Positions 1-5,691 of a DNA stretch of 8,425 bases are shown here, piece after piece; the stretch's first letter is position 1, and every line of letters starts with the position of its first letter. The stretch spans positions 1-8,425 of the forward strand of contig JAEXXW010000342.1 of the NCBI GenBank assembly GCA_023405565.1. Direction: 5' to 3'. The translations under genes and the position numbers were made by a program. The notes beneath the pieces are model-generated. The model was given only the letters and a program-made list of their open reading frames with translations. It was not told where the DNA came from and made no database searches. The DNA is from Pseudomonadota bacterium. GTDB lineage: Bacteria; Pseudomonadota; Alphaproteobacteria; Rhizobiales; Xanthobacteraceae.

Positions 1-658
1 GATCTGCACCGAGAAGGACGACGTGCTGCTGACGGCAGCGGGCGGCCAGTGCATCCGCTTCGCGGTGCCTGAGGTGCGCGTATTCACCGGACGCACCTCG
101 CGCGGCGTGCGCGGCATCGCGCTGCCCGAAGGCGATACTCTCATCTCGATGACGATCCTGCGCCATGTCGAGGCAACATCCGACGAGCGTGCGGCCTATC
201 TGCGCCGGGCCAGTGCGGTGCGTCGCGGCGGCGAGGCGGAGGAGACGGCTCCTGCCGATGCCGAGGAGACGAACGGCAACGGCATCGAGCTGGGCGAGAC
301 CCGCTATGTCGAGATGTCGGCGGCCGAGCAGTTCGTGCTGACGGTGTCGGAACGCGGCTATGGCAAGCGGACCTCGTCCTACGAATACCGGATCACCGGA
401 CGCGGCGGCAAAGGCATCACCGCCATGGCGATCACGCAGAAGAACGGCAAGCTGGTCGCATCCTTCCCGGTGGAGGAATCCGATCAGATGATGCTGGTGA
501 CCGATGCGGGCAAGCTGATCCGCACCGGCGTCAGCGGCATCCGCATTGCTGGCCGTTCGACGCAAGGTGTGATCGTGTTCGACACTGCGGACGATGAGCG
601 GGTGGTCTCGGTCGAACGCCTGAGCGACGACGGCGAAGACGTTTCCAACGGGGCCTGA
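1..658 (+). CDS. gyrA: DNA gyrase subunit A, C-terminal part (5' end outside window)
   Basis: This is the carboxy-terminal part of GyrA, the DNA-cleaving subunit of the A2B2 gyrase that introduces negative supercoils in the cytoplasm. The reading frame is open from base 2 and ends at TGA 656-658, giving about 218 residues. The segment contains typical GyrA beta-pinwheel blade sequence: LLTAAGGQCIRF near the start, then VRVFTGRTSRGVRGIAL, later SYEYRITGRGGKGI, and finally AGKLIRTGVSGIRIAGRSTQG. These repeated blades wrap DNA. A charged insert rich in Glu and Ala (around bases 215-300) separates blades, which I recall as common in alphaproteobacterial GyrA. The protein ends in a short acidic tail (DDGEDVSNGA). 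The breakage-reunion domain, the catalytic Tyr and the GyrA box lie upstream of the window. ParC is the main alternative, but the LLT-GQCIRF and VRVF-GR-S-GVRGI blades fit GyrA. Confidence 0.96.
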   Translation, partial: ICTEKDDVLLTAAGGQCIRFAVPEVRVFTGRTSRGVRGIALPEGDTLISMTILRHVEATSDERAAYLRRASAVRRGGEAEETAPADAEETNGNGIELGETRYVEMSAAEQFVLTVSERGYGKRTSSYEYRITGRGGKGITAMAITQKNGKLVASFPVEESDQMMLVTDAGKLIRTGVSGIRIAGRSTQGVIVFDTADDERVVSVERLSDDGEDVSNGA

Positions 659-673
659 CCGCCAAGCGTAAGT

Positions 674-745
674 GCATGATGTTGTCCGAAAACCGCTTGG
701 CCCCCTCGGGGCGATGCCCGAGGGCAGGCATTTTCGGCATCATGC
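674..745. repeat. Nested palindromic intergenic repeat downstream of gyrA
   Basis: The outer arms are GCATGATG-TTGT-CCGAAAA (674-692) and TTTTCGG-CATCATGC (731-745). They are exact inverted copies apart from an extra TTGT in the left arm. Inside them sits a separate perfect 8-bp hairpin, CCCTCGGG (703-710) and CCCGAGGG (717-724), with a 6-base loop. The outer arms resemble a short palindromic repeat that I recall as abundant between genes in Bradyrhizobium-type genomes; this could not be checked here. It may also serve as the 3' end structure of the gyrA transcript, since no T-rich terminator follows gyrA. Confidence 0.75.
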
Positions 746-795
746 TCGGTGCGCCCAAGCCCGCTTTCATAATAGTCCAGCAAACAGGCTGTAAC

Positions 796-819
796 TCGCG
801 GCACATGATAGTGCCGCGA
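796..819 (+). promoter_or_regulatory. Leader hairpin upstream of the DUF4337-like gene
   Basis: A perfect 9-bp inverted repeat, TCGCGGCAC (796-804) and GTGCCGCGA (811-819), encloses a 6-base loop, ATGATA. It ends 7 bases before the GAGGAG ribosome binding site (827-832) of the next gene. It could be an mRNA leader hairpin or a protein-binding operator; the sequence does not decide. No promoter could be placed with confidence. Confidence 0.5.
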
Positions 820-836
820 AAGGGCAGAGGAGTGTC

Positions 837-1436
837 ATGAAGGCCGACGAAGCTGCTGAAATGATGGATCAGGAGCGCCACACCGACACGTTCAAGCAGC
901 GCGCCGCCATCCTGATTGCGGTCCTGGCGATGGTGCTGGCGATCACCAGTCTCGGCGGCTCGAATGCCGGGAAGGAAGCGGTCAACAACAACGTGCTGGC
1001 GTCCAATTACTGGGGCTTCTTCCAGGCCAAGAATATGCGGCAGACGGCCTATGCGCTGGCGGCCGACGAATTCGAACTTGGCTGGCTCGCCGATCCCGCC
1101 ATGCCGCCGGAAGCCAAGGCGGCGCTGAAGGCCAAGGCCGATGTCTATCGCAAGACGGTCGCGCGCTATGACTCCGAGCCGGACACGAATGAAGGCAAGA
1201 AAGAGCTGATTGCGCAGGCCAAGGACCATGAAGCCAAACGCGATCATGCGCTGAAGCAGGATCCGTATTTCGACTATGCGGAGGCATTGATCCAGATCGC
1301 CATCGTGCTGATCTCGGTTTCGCTTGTCGCCGATCTGGTCTGGCTCAGCTTCGTCGGCGGGGCGCTCGGCCTTGCCGGCGCGCTGCTGACACTGAACGGG
1401 TTCTTTCTTTTCGTTGCAATACCGTTCCTGAGCTGA
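837..1436 (+). CDS. DUF4337-type three-helix inner membrane protein
   Basis: This 199-residue protein has unknown function. Three hydrophobic segments are visible: residues 22-40, 150-170 and about 172-195, the last two forming a C-terminal hairpin. Between them (about 62-148) is a charged, mostly helical region rich in Ala, Lys and Glu. Just after the first helix is EAVNNNVLASNYWGFFQAKN (47-66), which matches my recollection of the conserved patch of DUF4337 proteins (Asn-rich turn, then AS-x-x-W-x-x-x-QAK). The pattern suggests an inner-membrane protein whose central segment lies on one face of the membrane; which face is not settled. The start is set by GAGGAG at 827-832, 4 bases before ATG. 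It stands alone, with a hairpin before it and a terminator-like hairpin after it, so it is probably transcribed by itself. The family assignment is from memory of the motif; no biochemical role is claimed. Confidence 0.85.
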   Translation: MKADEAAEMMDQERHTDTFKQRAAILIAVLAMVLAITSLGGSNAGKEAVNNNVLASNYWGFFQAKNMRQTAYALAADEFELGWLADPAMPPEAKAALKAKADVYRKTVARYDSEPDTNEGKKELIAQAKDHEAKRDHALKQDPYFDYAEALIQIAIVLISVSLVADLVWLSFVGGALGLAGALLTLNGFFLFVAIPFLS

Positions 1437-1470
1437 GCGGCCCACTTTCGAACAGGACTGATCCGAAATG

Positions 1471-1492
1471 ACGGCCGGGGAATCCCGGCCGT
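1471..1492 (+). terminator. Terminator-like hairpin after the DUF4337-like gene
   Basis: A perfect 9-bp GC-rich stem, ACGGCCGGG (1471-1479) and CCCGGCCGT (1484-1492), has a GAAT tetraloop and lies 34 bases after the stop codon. Two further wobble pairs could extend it. Only a weak T-containing tail (TGTCGCAT) follows, so termination may be inefficient or Rho-dependent. Confidence 0.55.
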
Positions 1493-1590
1493 TGTCGCAT
1501 TGGTGTGGGTGCCTGTGCGCTGAAAATCGCGGTCGACAGCTCCGCATCGCTGCTGCAACATGACGGCAAGAAAGCCGCAAGGCCATCGTG

Positions 1591-1635
1591 ATCGCCGGCG
1601 GGCGATAACGATACGGCGCATCGGAACGATGCGTC
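1591..1635. promoter_or_regulatory. Pair of inverted repeats upstream of aldehyde dehydrogenase (possible operator)
   Basis: Two inverted repeats lie side by side in the 234-base gap before the dehydrogenase gene. The first is ATCGCC (1591-1596) with GGCGAT (1601-1606). The second is CGCATCG (1617-1623) with CGATGCG (1627-1633), extendable by two pairs (one wobble) to 1615-1635. The second centre is 46 bases before the start codon, a plausible place for a regulator-binding site or a leader hairpin. I could not place a -35/-10 or sigma-54 promoter in this gap. Confidence 0.35.
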
Positions 1636-1660
1636 ACGACAATCAAGAAACAATCATACT

Positions 1661-1665
1661 GGAGG
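1661..1665 (+). promoter_or_regulatory. Ribosome binding site that fixes the aldehyde dehydrogenase start
   Basis: GGAGG lies 5 bases before ATG 1671. The same frame is open further upstream, with ATGs at 1560 and 1629, but neither has a comparable site. The residues they would add do not resemble an aldehyde dehydrogenase N-terminus. Confidence 0.8.
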
Positions 1666-1670
1666 AAACC

Positions 1671-3173
1671 ATGAACGTTGCCGCAACGCCCGGCCTGAAC
1701 GAACAGGCGCGCGCATTTCTGGCCGCTCCCATCCGCTCTTTCGTCGATGGTGACAGCTGCGATCTGCCCAATGCCGGTGGCATTGCCGTTTATGATCCGG
1801 CGACCGGCGCATCGATTGCCGAAATCCCCAATGTCACGAAGGAGGGCGTCGATCAGGCCGTGAAGGCTGCGCGCGCCGCATTGAACGGGCCCTGGGCTGC
1901 GATGCAGCCGGTGATGCGTGAAAGCCTTTTGCTGAAGCTCGCCGACCTCATCGAAAAACACGGCGAGCCGCTGGCGCAGCTCGAGACGCTGGAGAACGGC
2001 AAGAGCATCGGCACGGCGCATGCAATCGATGTCGGCGGCTCGGCCCAATGGCTGCGATATATGGCGGGTTGGGCAACGAAGATCGAAGGCTCGACCCTCG
2101 ATGCCTCGATCCCGGTGCCGCCCGGCGCGCAGCATTTCGCCTGCACGGTGAAGGAGCCGGTCGGCGTGGTCGGTGCGATCGTGCCGTGGAATTTCCCGCT
2201 GCTGATGGCGATCTGGAAGATCGCACCGGCTCTGACTTGCGGCTGCACCGTGGTGCTGAAGCCGGCGGAAGAGACGCCGCTGACGGCGCTCTATCTCGCG
2301 AGACTGATTGCCGAAGCCGGCTTCCCGAATGGCGTCGTCAATGTCGTCACCGGAGATGGCCCGACAACCGGCGCCGCGCTCGCATCACATCCCGGCGTCG
2401 ACAAGCTGACTTTCACCGGCTCGACCGAAGTCGGCAAGCTGATCGGTCATGCGGCGGTCGACAATCTCGCGCGCTTCACGCTCGAGCTTGGCGGCAAGTC
2501 GCCGATGATCCTGTTCTCCGACATGGAGGAGGGCATGGAAGGGCTGCTGGCCGGGCTCGGCATGTTCTTCAATCAGGGGCAGGTCTGCACCGCCGCAACG
2601 CGCGTGCTGATCGAGCGGAGCATCTATGACCAGACGCTGGAAAAGCTCGGCGCGATTGCCGACAGCATGACGCTCGGCTCCGGTCTCGATCCCAAGGCGG
2701 CAATCAATCCATTGGTGTCGAAGACGCAGCAGGATCGCGTCGCCGGCTTTGTCGAGCGTGCGAAGAAGGCTGGTGCCCGGCTTGTCGCCGGCAATCGTGC
2801 AGTGCCCGATCGCGGCTATTTTGTTGCGCCGACCATTCTCGATGGCCTGAAGCCGACCGATGAAGCGGTGCGCGACGAGATCTTCGGGCCGGTGATCGCG
2901 GCGATGCCGTTCGACGGACTGGATGAGGCGGTGTCGATCGCCAACAATTCCCGTTATGGCCTTGCGGCGTCAGTGTGGACGCGCGACCTGTCGAAGGCAT
3001 TCCGGGTGGTGAAGGCGATCAAGGCCGGCACGGTCTGGGTCAACAGCCACAATACCGTCGATCCGAACCTTCCGTTCGGTGGCATGAAGCAATCGGGCAT
3101 TGGCCGCGAGCATGGCCGCGCCGCGCTTGATGGTTATCTTGAAACAAAGAGCGTGCTGATCCGCTATGCCTGA
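1671..3173 (+). CDS. NAD(P)-dependent aldehyde dehydrogenase, phenylacetaldehyde dehydrogenase-like
   Basis: A 500-residue member of the aldehyde dehydrogenase superfamily, which oxidises an aldehyde to a carboxylate with NAD(P)+ through a cysteine thiohemiacetal. All core elements are intact: VPWNFP with oxyanion-hole Asn174, cofactor-binding Lys197 in LKPAEETP, the FTGSTEVG nucleotide loop (248-255), general base Glu272 in LELGGKSP, catalytic Cys306 in NQGQVCTA, EIFGPV (403-408) contacting the cofactor ribose, and PFGGMKQSGIGREHG near the C-terminus. There is no signal peptide, so it is cytoplasmic; the family is usually a tetramer. The RYMAGWATKIEG segment (129-140) and DPNLPFGGMKQSG near the end recall FeaB/StyD phenylacetaldehyde dehydrogenases, but betaine-aldehyde or other aromatic-aldehyde substrates cannot be excluded. 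Neighbours give no pathway clue. It has its own ribosome binding site and long leader, so it is probably an independent, regulated unit. Confidence 0.93.
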   Translation: MNVAATPGLNEQARAFLAAPIRSFVDGDSCDLPNAGGIAVYDPATGASIAEIPNVTKEGVDQAVKAARAALNGPWAAMQPVMRESLLLKLADLIEKHGEPLAQLETLENGKSIGTAHAIDVGGSAQWLRYMAGWATKIEGSTLDASIPVPPGAQHFACTVKEPVGVVGAIVPWNFPLLMAIWKIAPALTCGCTVVLKPAEETPLTALYLARLIAEAGFPNGVVNVVTGDGPTTGAALASHPGVDKLTFTGSTEVGKLIGHAAVDNLARFTLELGGKSPMILFSDMEEGMEGLLAGLGMFFNQGQVCTAATRVLIERSIYDQTLEKLGAIADSMTLGSGLDPKAAINPLVSKTQQDRVAGFVERAKKAGARLVAGNRAVPDRGYFVAPTILDGLKPTDEAVRDEIFGPVIAAMPFDGLDEAVSIANNSRYGLAASVWTRDLSKAFRVVKAIKAGTVWVNSHNTVDPNLPFGGMKQSGIGREHGRAALDGYLETKSVLIRYA

Positions 3174-3219
3174 GCGGCACCGGGAGACGTGCGGCGGATA
3201 GTTCGGTCAATGAAAGGTA

Positions 3220-3288
3220 AATGTCCGCCCGAAGCCACGGGCGGACATTGCAAGGATGGATGCCCTTGCGGCCCGTACAGCGGCGGGC
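3220..3288 (+). promoter_or_regulatory. Three consecutive stem-loops between aldehyde dehydrogenase and coaD
   Basis: The 127-base gap holds three adjoining hairpins. First is a perfect 11-bp stem, AATGTCCGCCC (3220-3230) with GGGCGGACATT (3239-3249) and an 8-base loop. Next is GCAAGG (3250-3255) with CCTTGC (3264-3269). Last is GCCCG (3271-3275) with CGGGC (3284-3288). The first is the strongest and could end or protect the dehydrogenase mRNA, although no T tract follows it. The last ends 12 bases before the coaD start. An overall leader-RNA role is inference. Confidence 0.5.
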
Positions 3289-3300
3289 TAGACGGACGTC

Positions 3301-3798
3301 ATGCCGCGCATCGCCCTCTATGCCGGGTCGTTCGACCCCGTCACCAATGGCCATCTGGACGTGGTCCGGCAGGCCGCCGGGCTGGCCGACCGGCTCATCC
3401 TCGCCATCGGTATCCATCCCGGCAAGGCGCCGATCTTCACCGCGCAAGAGCGCATGGACATGCTGGCCGAGGTCTGCAAGCCGATCGCCCGTGCGTCCGG
3501 CTGCGAGTTTGGCTACCTGACCTTCGACGATCTCGTGGTGCGGGCGGCGCAGCGTGAAAGCGCCACCATCCTGATCCGCGGCCTGCGCGACGGGACCGAT
3601 TTCAATTACGAGATGCAGATGGCCGGGATGAACGGCGTCATGGTGCCGGAGGTCCAGACGGTTTTCCTGCCGGCCTCGCCGGAGGTACGCCCGATCACTG
3701 CCACACTCGTGCGGCAGATCGCCAAGATGGGCGGCGATATTTCGCATTTTGTGCCGGCCAGCGTCGCCGCGCGGCTGAAGGCGAAATTTTCATCCTAA
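3301..3798 (+). CDS. coaD: Phosphopantetheine adenylyltransferase
   Basis: CoaD transfers AMP from ATP to 4'-phosphopantetheine, giving dephospho-CoA in the penultimate step of coenzyme A synthesis in the cytoplasm. The 165-residue length is normal for this hexameric nucleotidyltransferase. Signature sequence is complete: [10 protein letters not shown] (9-18) with the T/HxGH ATP-binding motif (T15, H18), the segment [19 protein letters not shown] (93-111), and [11 protein letters not shown] (131-141), equivalent to the ISSTLVR motif. The first in-frame ATG is 3301, because an in-frame TAG occurs at 3289. There is no clear Shine-Dalgarno sequence, so initiation may be weak or depend on the structured leader. 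The secreted cyclophilin begins 28 bases after the stop, implying co-transcription. Confidence 0.96.
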   Translation: MPRIALYAGSFDPVTNGHLDVVRQAAGLADRLILAIGIHPGKAPIFTAQERMDMLAEVCKPIARASGCEFGYLTFDDLVVRAAQRESATILIRGLRDGTDFNYEMQMAGMNGVMVPEVQTVFLPASPEVRPITATLVRQIAKMGGDISHFVPASVAARLKAKFSS

Positions 3799-3826
3799 GG
3801 TCAGCGACTTCATTTCAGGAGCTTTC

Positions 3827-4372
3827 ATGATCCGCATCCTCGCCTTGCTGGCCGCGCTTGTGCTCGCGGCGCCGGCCCAGATTGAGCCAGCCCTTGCTCA
3901 ATCCGATCCGCAGAACACGCTGGTGCTTGAGACCACAAAGGGCCCGGTGGTGATCCGCCTGCGGGCCGATATCGCGCCGAACCATGCCGCACGCCTGAAG
4001 CAACTCGCCCGCGACGGCTTCTACAACAACGTGCCGTTCCATCGTGTCATTCCGGGCTTCATGGCCCAGACCGGCGATGGCGATCGCGGCGATGGCCGTG
4101 GCAAGTCAAAATACCCGAACATCAACCAGGAATTCTCGCAGGTTCCGTTCCGCCGCGGCGTTGTCGGCATGGCGCGGGCGAGCGACCCGAACTCGGCCAA
4201 TTGCCAGTTCTTCATCACCTATGCCGATGCGCCGCATCTCAACGGCCAATACACCGTTGTCGGTGAGATCGTGTCCGGCATGGACAATGTCGACAAGATC
4301 AAGAAGGGCGAGCCGGTGCAGGATCCCGATCGCATCACCCGCGCCTTCATCCAGGCCGACGGCAAGAAATAG
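3827..4372 (+). CDS. Secreted cyclophilin-type peptidyl-prolyl cis-trans isomerase
   Basis: Cyclophilins catalyse cis-trans isomerisation of Xaa-Pro bonds and assist folding. This 181-residue copy starts with a signal peptide (MIRILALLAALVLAAP...), with likely signal-peptidase-I cleavage at ALA24|Q25, so the mature protein is probably periplasmic. The catalytic segment is FHRVIPGFMAQTGD (71-84), with Arg73, Phe78, Met79 and Gln81 matching active-site residues of human CypA. NCQFFIT (125-131) supplies the conserved core Phe. The CypA Trp121 position appears to be His137, which predicts poor cyclosporin binding. A Gly/Asp/Arg-rich loop (GDGDRGDGRGK, 83-93) follows the catalytic strand. AGGAG at 3817-3821 fixes the start. 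It follows coaD closely and precedes a signal-less paralogue, ppiB. Confidence 0.93.
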   Translation: MIRILALLAALVLAAPAQIEPALAQSDPQNTLVLETTKGPVVIRLRADIAPNHAARLKQLARDGFYNNVPFHRVIPGFMAQTGDGDRGDGRGKSKYPNINQEFSQVPFRRGVVGMARASDPNSANCQFFITYADAPHLNGQYTVVGEIVSGMDNVDKIKKGEPVQDPDRITRAFIQADGKK

Positions 4373-4429
4373 CCAGCGGCGACGTCAAAAAGCGGACGGC
4401 AAGACATAAGCCGCACCGCACTGGATAAA

Positions 4430-4452
4430 CCGAAGGCGGCTCAAGCCTTCGG
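4430..4452 (+). promoter_or_regulatory. Intercistronic hairpin between the two cyclophilin genes
   Basis: A perfect 8-bp stem, CCGAAGGC (4430-4437) and GCCTTCGG (4445-4452), has a 7-base loop and lies 10 bases before the AAGGAG (4463-4468) of ppiB. No T tract follows, so it looks more like an mRNA stability or processing structure than a terminator. It could alter the relative amounts of the two isomerases. Confidence 0.45.
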
Positions 4453-4477
4453 CCATAACAACAAGGAGAAAGAGACC

Positions 4478-4942
4478 ATGGCGACCGATCCCGAAAACAC
4501 CATCAAGCTCGAAACCACTCAGGGTGATGTCATCATCGCCATGCGGCCGGACCTCGCGCCGAACCATGTCGCGCGCATCAAGGAACTGGTGCGGGAAGGC
4601 TTCTATGACGGCATCGTCTTCCATCGCGTGATCGACGGCTTCATGGCGCAGACCGGCTGCCCGCACGGCACCGGCACCGGCGGCTCGGGCAAGAAGCTGA
4701 AGGCCGAATTCAACGAGGAGCCGCATGTGCGCGGCACCGCCTCGATGGCGCGCGCGCAGAACCCTGATTCCGGCGACAGCCAGTTCTTCATCTGCTTCGA
4801 GGATGCACCGTTCCTGAACCGTCAATACACGGTCTGGGGCAAGGTCGTCGAAGGCATGGAGAATGTCGACAAGATCAAGCGCGGCGAGCCGGTGCAGAAC
4901 CCCGACAAGATCATCAAGGCGACGGTTCTGGCGGACGCCTGA
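4478..4942 (+). CDS. ppiB: Cytoplasmic cyclophilin-type peptidyl-prolyl cis-trans isomerase
   Basis: A 154-residue, single-domain cyclophilin without a signal peptide, so it acts in the cytoplasm on Xaa-Pro bonds. Catalytic sequence FHRVIDGFMAQTG (48-60) has Arg50, Phe55, Met56 and Gln58. GTGTGGSGKKLKAEFNEE (64-81) is the usual bacterial loop and strand, and SQFFICF (101-107) the conserved core. At the CypA Trp121 position it has Phe112, as I recall for cyclosporin-insensitive bacterial cyclophilins. A good AAGGAG lies 9 bases before ATG 4478. It is a paralogue of the exported cyclophilin just upstream; the two genes share a near-identical stretch at their 3' ends (4277-4321 and 4853-4897). 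The gene closes with a strong intrinsic terminator, so it probably ends the coaD transcription unit. Confidence 0.94.
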   Translation: MATDPENTIKLETTQGDVIIAMRPDLAPNHVARIKELVREGFYDGIVFHRVIDGFMAQTGCPHGTGTGGSGKKLKAEFNEEPHVRGTASMARAQNPDSGDSQFFICFEDAPFLNRQYTVWGKVVEGMENVDKIKRGEPVQNPDKIIKATVLADA

Positions 4943-4958
4943 TCGTCGTTAGGCTTGA

Positions 4959-5010
4959 AAAGACAGCGCCGCGGGGGCGGACGGGTCCGGCCCGCGGCGT
5001 TGTCTTTCTT
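4959..5010 (+). terminator. Strong Rho-independent terminator after ppiB
   Basis: A 17-bp stem pairs 4959-4975 (AAAGACAGCGCCGCGGG) with 4991-5007, with one G-T wobble, around a 15-base loop. It runs straight into a T-rich tail (TTTCTT to 5010). It begins 17 bases after the ppiB stop. This is the clearest terminator in the window and separates the coaD-cyclophilin unit from the downstream genes. Confidence 0.88.
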
Positions 5011-5050
5011 GGGATGGATCAAAGTCCGGAGTTTCTGATCGGCCATAATT

Positions 5051-5083
5051 CGGCTGCGTATTGAAAGCTGCTACAGGCAGCCG
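5051..5083 (+). promoter_or_regulatory. Leader stem-loop before the flavin reductase-like gene
   Basis: CGGCTGC (5051-5057) is complementary to GCAGCCG (5077-5083). A second copy of GCTGC (5067-5071) can instead pair with the same GCAGC (5077-5081) in a compact 5-bp hairpin. The shared right arm abuts the only Shine-Dalgarno-like GGAG (5083-5086) before ATG 5098. Either fold could influence access to that site; this is inferred from base pairing alone. Confidence 0.35.
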
Positions 5084-5097
5084 GAGCCGGGCACCCG

Positions 5098-5628
5098 ATG
5101 AAAGATCTTCCGCTCTCTGACGTCTACCAGTTGCTGGAACCGGGACCGGTGGTGCTTCTGACAACCGCGAGCCGGGGCCGCAACGATGTCATGACCATGT
5201 CATGGCACATGATGGTCGAGTTCACGCCGCCGCTGGTGGCCTGCATTGTCAGCAGCGGCGATTACAGCTTCAGGGCCTTGCGCCTGACCAAGGAATGCGT
5301 CATCGCCATTCCGGCCGTGACGCTGGCATCCAAGGTGGTGGAGGTCGGCAATTGTTCGGGCCGCGATGTCGACAAGTTCGAGACGATCGGGCTGACGCCG
5401 CTGCCGGCCCAGGAGGTCGCGGCGCCTCTCGTCGCTGAATGCTTCGCCAATCTGGAATGCAAGGTCGTGGATACGCGTCTCGTCAACAAATATAATCTGT
5501 TTGTGCTTGAGGTGTTGAAAGCCTGGATTGATCCGGCACAGAGACATCCCAAGACGATCCACCATCACGGTTACGGCAAGTTTGTGGTCGATGGTGAGAC
5601 CATCACGCTTGAATCGAGAATGCCGTAA
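5098..5628 (+). CDS. Flavin reductase family protein (FMN-binding split barrel, flavoredoxin-like)
   Basis: A 176-residue protein that looks like a flavin-reductase-like split-barrel protein, which binds FMN and either passes electrons from NAD(P)H to flavin or acts as a flavin carrier. Typical elements are the first strand GPVVLLTTASRGRNDVMTMS (16-35), with a G-R-x-N-x-x-T-x-S pattern that in relatives contacts FMN phosphate, then FTPPLVACIVSSGDYSF (42-58), and the ECVIAIP strand (66-72). NCSGRDVDKFETIGLTP (85-101) matches the conserved SGRDVDKF segment of flavoredoxins. A His-rich stretch (IHHHGYG, 154-160) lies near the C-terminus. There is no signal peptide or membrane segment. It sits after the ppiB terminator and 63 bases before queA, and may be promoted from the 5011-5097 leader. 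The redox partner and substrate are unknown. Confidence 0.85.
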   Translation: MKDLPLSDVYQLLEPGPVVLLTTASRGRNDVMTMSWHMMVEFTPPLVACIVSSGDYSFRALRLTKECVIAIPAVTLASKVVEVGNCSGRDVDKFETIGLTPLPAQEVAAPLVAECFANLECKVVDTRLVNKYNLFVLEVLKAWIDPAQRHPKTIHHHGYGKFVVDGETITLESRMP

Positions 5629-5655
5629 CCTCCCGCAAAGCTTCCGAAATGATGG

Positions 5656-5677
5656 ATTGCCGGGGTCGCCCGGCAAT
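5656..5677. repeat. Short palindromic element immediately upstream of queA
   Basis: A perfect 9-bp inverted repeat, ATTGCCGGG (5656-5664) and CCCGGCAAT (5669-5677), has a GTCG loop within GATGGATTGCCGGG...CCCGGCAATGAC. I recall similar TTGCCGGG-CCCGGCAA elements as frequent intergenic repeats in Bradyrhizobium-related genomes; this is unverified. It fills much of the 63-base gap and ends 14 bases before the queA start. It may also act as a weak terminator for the flavin reductase-like gene (ATTTTG follows shortly). Confidence 0.65.
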
Positions 5678-5691
5678 GACATTTTGCGCTC

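Noticed and set aside
1560..1670. N-terminal extension of the aldehyde dehydrogenase from ATG 1560 or 1629
   Set aside because: There is no ribosome binding site at either codon. The added residues do not look like the family and overlap the inverted repeats, whereas GGAGG precisely precedes ATG 1671.
531..2135. Long open frame on the minus strand (534 codons) opposite the DUF4337-like and aldehyde dehydrogenase genes
   Set aside because: It is antisense to two well-supported genes, is rich in Arg/His/Gln as expected for a high-GC shadow frame, and contains no recognisable domain.
3040..3747. Minus-strand frame opposite coaD and the dehydrogenase 3' end
   Set aside because: It is a shadow of strong plus-strand genes and carries no recognisable motif.
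5011..5097. Sigma-70 promoter with TTGAAA at 5061-5066
   Set aside because: No acceptable -10 hexamer lies at 16-18 bases, and the region fits the leader hairpin better.
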